Positions 42,342-49,787 of a stretch of 64,000 bases of DNA are shown here, in pieces (positions within the stretch are counted from its first letter, which is position 1; each line of letters begins with the position of its first letter). Source of the stretch: Streptomonospora mangrovi (GTDB lineage: Bacteria > Actinomycetota > Actinomycetes > Streptosporangiales > Streptosporangiaceae); assembly GCF_027604915.1 (NCBI RefSeq), contig NZ_JAJAQC010000003.1:186001-250000 (forward strand), read 5' to 3'. Below the pieces are notes generated by a model. That model was given only the letters and a program-made list of their open reading frames with translations, was not told where the DNA came from and searched no databases. The translations under genes and the position numbers were made by a program.

Positions 42342-42680
42342 ATGTTGACTTCCGAGCAGCGCCTCGCCGCGATCCAGCGCCTGGGCCGGGCGCTGGCCGA
42401 TCCCACCCGCTGCCGGCTCCTGCTGGCCCTGCTGGAGGGCCCCGACTACCCCGCGCACCTGGCCGACCAGTTGGGTCTTACCCGGCAGAACGTCTCCAAC
42501 CACCTGGCGTGCCTGCGCGAGTGCGGCCTGGTGGCCACCACCGCGCGCGGCCGGCAGGTCAGCTACCAGTTGGTCGACGCCGCGCTCGTGCACGCCCTGG
42601 AGGACCTGCTGCGCGTGGTGTGGGGCGTGGCCCACGAGCACGTGCCGCCCGGCGAGACCGCGCCGGTGGCCGCCGGCTGA
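42342..42680 (+). CDS. cmtR: CmtR-like ArsR/SmtB metal-sensing repressor
   Basis: The 112-residue protein closely follows M. tuberculosis CmtR (Cd/Pb sensor): LGRALADPTRCRLLLALLEG, then LGLTRQNVSNHLACLRECGL. With ATG 42342 the recognition-helix cysteines fall at positions 57 and 61, exactly as in CmtR. CmtR's third ligand, Cys102 in the C-terminal tail, is absent; the tail instead has AHEHVPPGE with His98 and His100. An ATG at 42333 is an alternative start. It is divergent from the CDF exporter and should repress both genes until metal binds. Confidence 0.85.
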   Translation: MLTSEQRLAAIQRLGRALADPTRCRLLLALLEGPDYPAHLADQLGLTRQNVSNHLACLRECGLVATTARGRQVSYQLVDAALVHALEDLLRVVWGVAHEHVPPGETAPVAAG

Positions 42681-43211
42681 GCCGGCCGCTCGCGCTCCCG
42701 GCCGCCCGCGCCCGCCGGCCCTTGCCCGTTCCCCCGTCTCTCTTCGGCCCGCCGCCGCGCGCCCTCCCGTGCGCCGTGCGGCGCCGTGCCGCCGCCCCTC
42801 GCGGGTTCCCGCCGGGCCTGGCCGAATGCGGTCCGCCCGCCACCGTCCGCCGCCCGCCGCGCCCAAGCGCGCCGCCGGTGCGCGGCGTCGGCGCCGCTCA
42901 GCGGCCGGGGATGCCCCTGATATCCCCCTGACAGGCCCCTGACACCGGCCTGATGTCGGCCCGATCACGGTGAATTCCCGGCATATCGCGAAGTATCGTT
43001 GAAATCGCGTGCCCGGCAGTACCCCACTCGGATCCCCGTTTCGAGACAGCCGTGTGGGTGTCCATCGATCTACCGCTCGTCGCAGCGGTGCCGTTCGCAG
43101 CGCGACCATCCTTATCCAAGGAGCAACGACTCTCATGTCCCACACTGCCAAGTCCGTTCTTGGCGTCCCCTTCGGCCCCTTCCCAGCGGGCACGCGGCGG
43201 AGGGGGGCGCG
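42681..43211. other. Long upstream region of the RND permease gene
   Basis: The first 220 bases are GC-rich with no credible ORF or perfect hairpin. The part from about 42905 contains the 11-bp-spaced heptamers. It is followed by AT-richer DNA (TATCGCGAAGTATCGTTGAAATCGCG region, around 42985-43010) suited to a promoter, and a short leader ORF at 43136. The length and structure suggest a regulated promoter. Confidence 0.5.
42914..42964. repeat. Five heptamer direct repeats at exact 11-bp spacing
   Basis: CCCCTGA at 42914, 42925 and 42936, GGCCTGA at 42947 and GGCCCGA at 42958 are each exactly 11 bp from the next. Helically phased 11-bp direct repeats are the binding mode of OmpR/PhoB-type response regulators and SARP activators. 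They lie about 250 bases before the RND permease gene and are probably its control element. Confidence 0.7.
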
Positions 43212-43215
43212 GTGA
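43136..43215 (+). CDS. Possible 26-codon leader ORF coupled to the RND permease gene
   Basis: ATG at 43136 lies eleven bases after AAGGAG and opens a 25-26 residue frame (start MSHTAKSVLGVPFGPFPAG). Its TGA overlaps the permease GTG in a GTGA (43212-43215). The upstream AAGGAG is the best ribosome binding site in the leader. It could be a leader peptide or translational coupler; no similarity is recognised. Confidence 0.4.
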
Positions 43216-46200
43216 ACCGGCTCGCACAACTCTCCCTGGGCAACCGCGCCCTGATCCTGCTCATCACGCTGGCCGCCGCGGTCTTCGGCACCCTGGCCAC
43301 CGTCAACACCGAGCGCGAGCTGATGCCCACGCTCGACGTCCCGATGGTCATGGTGAGCGCCCAGTACCAGGGCGCCTCGCCCGAGGTCGTCGAGACCGAG
43401 CTGGCCGAGCCGCTGGAGCAGGCCGTCCAGAGCGTCCCCGGCGTCGTCAGCTACACCTCCACCTCCAGCACCGGATCGGTGCAGGTCACCGCCGAGTTCG
43501 ACTACGGCGACAGCAGCGAGGACGTCGTGCGCGACGTCCAGCAGGCCGTCGACCAGGCCGAGGGCATGCTGCCCGAGGACGTCGACCCCTCCGTGATGGC
43601 CTTCGGCACCGACGACATCCCCGTGGTCATGCTGGCGGCCGGCGCCGGAGACGGCGACGAGCAAGCCCTGGCCGACCCGCTGGAGGAGCAGGTCGTCCCC
43701 GAGCTGGAGTCCATCGAGGGCGTCCGCGCCGCCACGGTCACCGGCGTGCGCGAGTCCTCCGTCGTCATCACGCCCGACGACGACGAGCTGGAGGAGCGCG
43801 GGCTCACCGCCAACGACATCACCAGCGCGGTCCAGGCCGGCGGCGCGCTCACGCCCGGCGGCGACATCACCGAGGACGGCCGCACCCTGACCGTCACCAC
43901 CGGTGACCAGTTCGAGTCGGTCAAGGACGTCCGCGACCTCCTCGTCACGCCCGGCGGACAGGCCGGCGCGGGCGCCGGCGCGTCAGCGGGCGCCGCCGCG
44001 GGAGCCGGCGCCGCCGGCGCGGCGATGCCCGGCGCGGCCACCGCCGCCCCCGAGCCCGTGCGGCTCGGCGAGATCGCCGAGGTCGAGCTGCGCTTGGACG
44101 AGCAGTCCAGCATCACCCGCACCGACGGCGACCCCAGCCTCGGCGTCATGGTCACCAAGACCCCCGACGGCAACACCGTCGAGATCTCCGAGCAGGTCCA
44201 GGCGGCCCTGGACGAGCTGGAGCCCATGCTCGGCGACGACGCCCAGATCACCGTGGTGTTCGACCAGGCGCCGTTCATCAACGACTCCATCGTCGCCATG
44301 GCCGAGGAAGGCGCGCTGGGCCTGGCCTTCGCGATCATCATCATCCTGGTCTTCCTGGTGTCGATCCGCTCCACGCTGGTCACGGCGGTGTCCATCCCGG
44401 TCTCGCTCCTCGTGGCGATGATCGGCGTGCAGGCGTTCGGCTACTCCCTCAACCTCCTCACCCTGGGCGCGCTGACCATCGCGGTCGGCCGCGTGGTGGA
44501 CGACTCCATCGTGGTGCTGGAGAACATCAAGCGGCACATGTCCTACGGCGAGGACAAGTTCCACGCCGTGCTCACCGGTGTGCGCGAGGTCGGCGTGGCC
44601 ATCACCGCGGCCACCCTGACCACCATGGCGGTGTTCCTGCCGATCGGGTTCGTCGGCGGCCAGGTGGGCGAGCTGTTCCGGCCCTTCGCCGTCACCGTCA
44701 GCCTGGCGCTGGCCGCGTCCCTGCTGGTGGCGCTGACCATCATCCCGGTGCTGGCCTACTGGTTCATGCGCCCGCGCGTGGTCCCGCCCGAGGAGCTGGA
44801 GCGCGTCAAGGCCGAGGAGTACGCGCGCGAGCTGCGCACCCCGCTCCAGCGCGCCTACCTGCCGGTGATCCGGTGGGCCACCCGGCACCGCATCATCACG
44901 CTGGCGGCCTCGGTCCTGCTGCTGGGCGCCACGTTCGTCGCGGCGGCCAACCTCCAGACCAACTTCCTGGGCAACCAGGGGCAGAACACCTACCAGGTCA
45001 CCCAGGAACTCCCCGTCGGCACCTCGCTGGAGGAGGCCGACCAGGAGGCCGCCAAGGTCGAGGACACCCTCCAGGGCCTGTCGTGGGTGGAGTCCTACCA
45101 GTCCTCCGTGGGCGGCGGCGGCCCCGAGGCCATGCTCATGGGCGGGGGCGGCGCCGACACGGTGACCTACACCGTCACCTCCGACCCCGAGGAGGACCAG
45201 GCCGTCATCGAGGACCGGCTGCGCGACGCCCTTGAGGACGTCGACACCGACTCCGAGCTGCGGCTGGCCACGGGCGGCATGGGCGGCTCCACGCTCCAGG
45301 TCGAGGTCCGCGCCGAGGACCAGGACACCCTGGTCGACGCCGCCGGCATGGTCGAGGACACCGTCCGCGAGATCCCCGGCGCCGCCGACGTCGAGAACAG
45401 CATCGCCGCCGCGCAGCCCGCGCTGGAGGTCGACGTCAACGCCCAGGACGCCGCCGATGAGGGCCTCACCGAGGCCGCGATCGGCCAGGCGGTCTCCCAG
45501 GCGTTCCAGGGCGCCGAGGTCGGCACCGCCGCCATCGACGGCGCCCAGCGCGACCTGGTGGTGCGCGACACCGCGCGGCCCGCCACGGTCGAGGACCTTG
45601 AGGACCTGCGCATCGCCACGCCCACCGGCGGCGAGGTCCGGCTCGGCGCCGTGGCCGACGTCGAGGAGGTCATGCAGGCGCCGCAGCTCAACCGCTCCGA
45701 CGGCGTGCGCAGCGCCACCGTCTCGGCCACCCCCACCGCCGAGGACCTCGGCGGGGTCACCACCGAGCTGACCCAGGCGCTGGACGAGCTGGACCTGCCC
45801 GAGGGCGCCACCGCCGAGATCGGCGGTGTCAGCAGCGACCAGACCGAGGCGTTCACCCAGTTGGGGATCGCCATGATCGCCGCGGTCGCGATCGTCTACC
45901 TGATCATGGTGGCGACCTTCAAGAGCCTGATGCAGCCGCTCATCCTGCTGGTCTCGATCCCGTTCGCGGCCACCGGCTCGATCGGCCTGCTGCTGGCCAC
46001 CGGCCAGCCGCTGGGCCTGGCCGCGATGATCGGCATGCTGATGCTGATCGGCGTGGTGGTCACCAACGCCATCGTGCTCATCGACCTGGTCAACCAGTAC
46101 CGGTCGGAGGGCATGGAGCTGCGCGAGGCGGTCGTGGAGGGCTCGCGGCACCGGCTGCGGCCCATCCTGATGACCGCGCTGGCCACCATCTTCGCTCTCA

Positions 46201-46484
46201 CCCCGATGGCGCTGGGGATCACCGGCGGCGGCGCGTTCATCTCCCAGCCGCTGGCGATCGTGGTCATCGGCGGCCTGGTCACCTCCACGCTGCTGACCCT
46301 GGTCCTGGTGCCGGTGCTCTACACCATGGCCGAGGGCCGCAAGGAGCGCCGCGCCCAGCGGCGCCAGGCCAAGCGCGACGCCGCGGTGGAGCGCGAGCGC
46401 CAGAAGCGCGCCGACGACGCCCCGGAGTCCGCCGAGGACCCCGCGGCGGCCGAGGCCGACCCCGCCGGCAAGCCGCGCGGGTAG
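43212..46484 (+). CDS. RND family efflux transporter permease (HAE1-like)
   Basis: The 1090-residue protein has the RND layout: one helix, a large extracytoplasmic loop, six helices (about residues 365-545), a second large loop, and five to six final helices (about 875-1045). Helix 4 carries the proton-relay Asp pair in VGRVVDDSIVVLENI near residue 430. Helix 10 reads GVVVTNAIVLIDLVNQY, with Thr where AcrB has Lys. An Ala/Gly-rich insert spans about residues 248-283, and the C-terminus is a charged Arg/Glu tail. GTG 43212 follows GGAGGGG. No adaptor or outer-membrane partner is present, as expected outside Gram-negatives; Bacillus SwrC is the nearest known type. The substrate is unknown. Confidence 0.9.
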   Translation: MNRLAQLSLGNRALILLITLAAAVFGTLATVNTERELMPTLDVPMVMVSAQYQGASPEVVETELAEPLEQAVQSVPGVVSYTSTSSTGSVQVTAEFDYGDSSEDVVRDVQQAVDQAEGMLPEDVDPSVMAFGTDDIPVVMLAAGAGDGDEQALADPLEEQVVPELESIEGVRAATVTGVRESSVVITPDDDELEERGLTANDITSAVQAGGALTPGGDITEDGRTLTVTTGDQFESVKDVRDLLVTPGGQAGAGAGASAGAAAGAGAAGAAMPGAATAAPEPVRLGEIAEVELRLDEQSSITRTDGDPSLGVMVTKTPDGNTVEISEQVQAALDELEPMLGDDAQITVVFDQAPFINDSIVAMAEEGALGLAFAIIIILVFLVSIRSTLVTAVSIPVSLLVAMIGVQAFGYSLNLLTLGALTIAVGRVVDDSIVVLENIKRHMSYGEDKFHAVLTGVREVGVAITAATLTTMAVFLPIGFVGGQVGELFRPFAVTVSLALAASLLVALTIIPVLAYWFMRPRVVPPEELERVKAEEYARELRTPLQRAYLPVIRWATRHRIITLAASVLLLGATFVAAANLQTNFLGNQGQNTYQVTQELPVGTSLEEADQEAAKVEDTLQGLSWVESYQSSVGGGGPEAMLMGGGGADTVTYTVTSDPEEDQAVIEDRLRDALEDVDTDSELRLATGGMGGSTLQVEVRAEDQDTLVDAAGMVEDTVREIPGAADVENSIAAAQPALEVDVNAQDAADEGLTEAAIGQAVSQAFQGAEVGTAAIDGAQRDLVVRDTARPATVEDLEDLRIATPTGGEVRLGAVADVEEVMQAPQLNRSDGVRSATVSATPTAEDLGGVTTELTQALDELDLPEGATAEIGGVSSDQTEAFTQLGIAMIAAVAIVYLIMVATFKSLMQPLILLVSIPFAATGSIGLLLATGQPLGLAAMIGMLMLIGVVVTNAIVLIDLVNQYRSEGMELREAVVEGSRHRLRPILMTALATIFALTPMALGITGGGAFISQPLAIVVIGGLVTSTLLTLVLVPVLYTMAEGRKERRAQRRQAKRDAAVERERQKRADDAPESAEDPAAAEADPAGKPRG

Positions 46485-46529
46485 CCGCCCGGCAGCGGGC
46501 ACAGCGGTACGGCGGTACAGCACGACGGC

Positions 46530-46558
46530 GGCCGCCGCGGGAGCCTCCCGCGGCGGCC
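46530..46558. terminator. Stem-loop terminator after the RND permease gene
   Basis: GGCCGCCGCGGG (46530-46541) and CCCGCGGCGGCC (46547-46558) form a perfect 12-bp stem with a 5-base loop, 45 bases after the stop. Confidence 0.65.
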
Positions 46559-46596
46559 GTCCGCGTCGCGGCAGGCCCGCCCGCCTTCGCCGTTTC

Positions 46597-46615
46597 CGTT
46601 GCGTTCCGCGCAACG
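46597..46615. promoter_or_regulatory. Inverted repeat upstream of the 45-residue ORF
   Basis: CGTTGCG (46597-46603) and CGCAACG (46609-46615) are perfect arms with a 5-base spacer, about 50 bases before the small ORF. The surrounding bases (TTTGTGATCGGCCC) are AT-richer. Operator function is inferred. Confidence 0.4.
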
Positions 46616-46664
46616 CCGAGGCGCCGATTTGTGATCGGCCCTCTACGGAAGGCAAGCTGCACGC

Positions 46665-46802
46665 ATGGATCCCAAGGAAGCCGACCTGGACGACCTGGTC
46701 CGCGAGGAGCTGGGCGACGAGCCCTCGCAGGAGGCCAAGGACTACGCGCGCGAACTGTATGAGAAGTACCGCCTGCCGGCACCGCCCCCGGAGGGCGCCT
46801 GA
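46665..46802 (+). CDS. Small acidic protein, 45 residues, unknown function
   Basis: ATG at 46665 follows ACGGAAGGC (GGAAGG-like) and opens a 45-codon frame. The peptide (start MDPKEADLDDLVREELG) is strongly acidic, helical in pattern (DYARELYEKYRL) and ends in a Pro-rich PAPPPEGA. The codon bias is that of real genes here, and it sits between two terminators with its own upstream dyad. I do not recognise it. It may bind or regulate another protein. The downstream HATPase gene converges on it. Confidence 0.6.
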   Translation: MDPKEADLDDLVREELGDEPSQEAKDYARELYEKYRLPAPPPEGA

Positions 46803-46874
46803 CCCGGCCGGCCGCACCATGCGGTCAACGGGCGTGCGCGCCCGGTGCGCCCGGCCGCCGGGCGCGCGAAAGTT

Positions 46875-46946
46875 GCGCGTGGCGGCACCGCCGACCCGGG
46901 TCCCCTCCCCGATGAGGGGCCCCGCACCGGCGGTGCCGCCACGCGC
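46875..46946. terminator. Large branched inverted repeat between convergent genes
   Basis: A 19-bp arm (46875-46893, starting GCGCGTGGCGGCACC) is perfectly repeated in inverted form at 46928-46946. The 34-base loop contains its own hairpin (CCCCTC/GAGGGG). This is the longest perfect stem in the window and probably a bidirectional terminator. Confidence 0.65.
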
Positions 46947-46970
46947 GCGGGCGCGCCGCCGAAGGGCGGG

Positions 46971-47432
46971 TCAGGCGCCGGCCGGTCCGGCCGCCCCGGC
47001 CTCGCGGGGGTCCCACACCAGCTCGAACCACACCAGCCGGCCCAGGCCGTCGGAGCGGGGCTCGGTGCCCCACTTGGCGGCCAGCGCCTCGACCAGGTCC
47101 AGACCGCGGCCGTGCTCGCTGGTGTCGTAGGGGTCGCGGTGCTGGGCGCGCGGCTGCTCGGGGCTGCCGAGGTCGCGCACCTCCACCCGCGCCCAGCCGG
47201 GCGCCAGGTGCACCGACACCTCGAACTTCCCCCCGGGCAGGCCCGAGGAGCTGTGGGTGATGGCGTTGGTGGCCAGTTCGCTGGTCAGCAGCGTGGCCGT
47301 GGTGGTCTCGGGTGAGGGGGCGACCATCCGCTCGACGAAGCGGCGGGCGTACTGGATCTGGCTCGCGAGCCCGGGGAACCGGCGGCGCGCGGGCGGACGG
47401 GAGGCTCCTGGGATGGCGTGGCGCTCTTCCAT
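46971..47432 (-). CDS. ATP-binding protein, RsbW-like HATPase domain
   Basis: The 153-residue protein is a second anti-sigma-kinase-like HATPase. It has an N box in LLTSELATNAITHSSSGLPG near residue 57, VEVRDLGSPEQPR near 90 and the G2 region SEHGRGLDLVEALAAKWG near 115. ATG at 47432 is chosen. The frame stays open upstream but becomes Arg/Pro-rich and unlike the family. No strong ribosome binding site is visible. Unlike the HATPase at 34010 it has no XRE or DUF397 neighbour, so its partner is unknown. Confidence 0.85.
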   Translation of the reverse strand: MEERHAIPGASRPPARRRFPGLASQIQYARRFVERMVAPSPETTTATLLTSELATNAITHSSSGLPGGKFEVSVHLAPGWARVEVRDLGSPEQPRAQHRDPYDTSEHGRGLDLVEALAAKWGTEPRSDGLGRLVWFELVWDPREAGAAGPAGA

Positions 47433-48202
47433 GGTGTTCGCCGGACGTTCGGTGGACGGGTGGGTGATGCCTGGGGCGACGGGCGGCGCGGTACGCGGGC
47501 AGGTCCGGCCTCGCGGCCTCGCCGTCGGGATGTCGGGCACGTGGATCTCACTCCCCTGCGACAGTGGCGGACCGTCACACCGCGGACGAGCCGCTGTGAC
47601 GTCGAGCGGTGCCCGCGGGGTGCGTCCGATGCCCGGATCCGGGTCACGGCGCGGGGCCGCGGGCGTAGGGGATCGCTCTTCGGATCGGTGACGTGCGTGG
47701 AATCGGTCTCGGTACGGGTGCCTCACAGGTCGAAAGGGCACGCCCGGCTTCAGAATACGCGGGTTGACTTCTGGTGAACCAGGTGGGGGTGATGAGTGAC
47801 CGTCCCCCCGCGCCGAACCGGGCCGCGGCCGTGCTCCGGGCCGGAAACCGGCTACATCACGGGCGGTCACGGGTAGTCACAGGTTACGAACGGGTGACCG
47901 GATCCGGTCGGGCGGCGCCGCCGGCGCGCGGCGCCACCGGGCCGCCCGATCGGCGGTGGCGCTGCTCACGCGGTGCCCGCCCGCCGGCGCGAGGAGGTGG
48001 CTGGACAACGCGTGTGGCGAAGTTGTCAGTGCATTAACGGCGGATTCACTCAGACGAGTCTCTTGTCCGTAAAGGTCAAGGACGTTCGGGTACCCCCCGC
48101 CACCCCGGACACCGGCCCCCGGAGCGGCCCGCGCGACCCCCGCGACAGCGTCGCGCGGCCCCCCGCCCGGCGGCCATCCCCGTGAGCCATAGGAGGACCC
48201 CA
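47433..48202. other. Long non-coding region between divergent HATPase and phoX-like genes
   Basis: No credible gene is seen in 770 bases. AT-richer stretches with promoter potential lie around 47700-47790 (toward the HATPase gene) and 48005-48090 (toward the phoX-like gene, including TTGTCAGTGCATTAACGG). Three TCAC elements at exact 10-bp spacing (47856-47880) are the most regular structure. A good AGGAGG (48191-48196) precedes the phoX-like start. Confidence 0.45.
47856..47880. repeat. Three TCAC direct repeats at 10-bp spacing
   Basis: ATCAC, GTCAC and GTCAC end at 47860, 47870 and 47880, each followed by a GGG- or AGG-type spacer, then GGTTAC and GGGTGACC. They resemble a short iterated binding site but the consensus is brief, so chance is possible. 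Confidence 0.3.
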
Positions 48203-49679
48203 GTGCCGCAAACCGCGCCTCACCGTCGCCTGCTGCCGCTGCTCGGCCAGGTCGGCGGCGGCCGTTCCCGGACCACCTGCCGCTTCCGCTGCGGCGACGC
48301 CTGCTTCCACGAGGCGCCCAACCGGAGCGACAACCATGAAGCTCACCGGCCCGGCCGCCGGCAGCGAACTGCTGCGCACCGAGGCCGACCCCCAGGGCAC
48401 CCGGGTGCTGGGCATGCTCAACAACTGCGCCGGCGGCATGACCCCGTGGGGCACCATCCTCACCTGCGAGGAGAACTTCAACCAGTACTTCGTCGGCGGC
48501 GAGGGCGCCCCCGAGGACGCCAAGGCCGCGCTGGCGCGCTACGGCATCGCGACCTCCGGCGACACCCGCGAGGGCAACCGCCGCTTCGACCGGGTCGACG
48601 AGCGCTTCGACCTGTCGCGCCACCCCAACGAGGCCAACCGGTTCGGCTACGTGGTGGAGATCGACCCGTTCGACCCCGACTCCACCCCGCGCAAGCGCAC
48701 CATGCTGGGCCGCTTCAAGCACGAGGGCGCCACCACCCGCCTCACCCGCGACCGCCGCGTCGCGGTCTACATGGGCGACGACGAGCGCTTCGACTACATC
48801 TACAAGTTCGTCAGCGCCGGCCGCTACCGCGAGGGCTCCCGCCGCGCCAACAGCGCGCTGCTGGACACCGGCACGCTGTACGTGGCCCGCCTCAGCGGCG
48901 ACAGCCCCGACAAGGAGTTCGACGGCTCGGGCGCCCTGCCCGCCGACGGCGCCTTCGACGGCCGCGGCGAGTGGGTGCCGCTGTGCACCGACAAGAAGAG
49001 CTTCGTGCCGGGCTTCACCGTGGCCGAGGTGCTGGTGCACACCCGCCTGGCCGCCGACGCCGCCGGGGCCACCAAGATGGACCGCCCCGAGGACATCGAG
49101 GCCAGCCCGGCCACCGGCAAGGTCTACTGCGCGCTGACCAACAACTCCGCCCGCGAGCCGGGCCAGGCCGACGAGCCCAACCCGCGCGGCCCCAACCGGT
49201 TCGGCCACATCCTGGAGATCACCGAGAGCAACAACGACGCCGGCGCCACCCGGTTCCGCTGGGACGTGCCGATCGTCTGCGGCGACCCCGAGGACCCCAG
49301 CACCTACTTCGCCGGCTACGACAAGTCCAAGGTGGTGGCGATCTCCTCGCCGGACAACCTCACCTTCGACGAGCGCGGCAACCTGTGGATCTCCACCGAC
49401 GGCCAGCCCGGCACCATCGGCGTCAACGACGCGCTGTTCGCGGTGCCGGTCGAGGGCCGCTACAAGGGCGAGCTGAAGGCGTTCGCGTCGGTGCCGGTGG
49501 GCGCCGAGTGCTGCGGCCCCTTCATCACCGAGGACCAGAAGACGGTCTTCATCGCCCCCCAGCACCCCGGTGAGGACGGCACGTTCGACCAGCCGCAGAG
49601 CACCTGGCCCGACGGGGACTTCCCGCGCCCCTCGGTGGTGTCCATCTGGCACGGCCGCGGCCACGACATCGGCCGCTAG
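48203..49679 (+). pseudogene. phoX: PhoX-type alkaline phosphatase gene broken by internal deletion and frameshift
   Basis: A GTG at 48203, six bases after AGGAGG, opens a typical PhoX N-terminus including CRFRCGDACFHEAPNRSDN, in frame only to about 48334. From ATG 48336, in another frame, the rest of the protein follows (MKLTGPAAGSELLRTEADP, the metal-site region NNCAGGMTPWGTILTCEENF, and on to 49679, 447 residues). Intact homologues are about 650-700 residues. Missing between the two pieces are roughly 170-200 residues, including the Tat signal and the first propeller segments. GGAG eight bases before 48336 could allow translation of a leaderless 447-residue form, but export seems lost. A true deletion or an assembly gap could explain this. 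Confidence 0.75.
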
Positions 49680-49787
49680 CCCCCAGACGCGCCCAGCGCC
49701 CGCCCGCCGTCGGTTTCGGGCGGCGGGCGGGCGTGCGCGGGCACCGGGCGCAGACGTCCGGTTCGGGGCGGGGCGGCACCGGATGGA

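Noticed and set aside
43983-46820. A 945-codon minus-strand frame opposite the RND gene
   Set aside because: Low-complexity antisense shadow of a well-supported permease.
47774-48037. An 87-codon plus-strand frame upstream of the phoX-like gene
   Set aside because: Arg/Gly/Pro-rich, no recognisable features and no clear ribosome binding site.
48005-48090. PHO boxes upstream of the phoX-like gene
   Set aside because: GATTCACTC resembles one half of a PhoP repeat, but no second repeat with 11-bp spacing is present.
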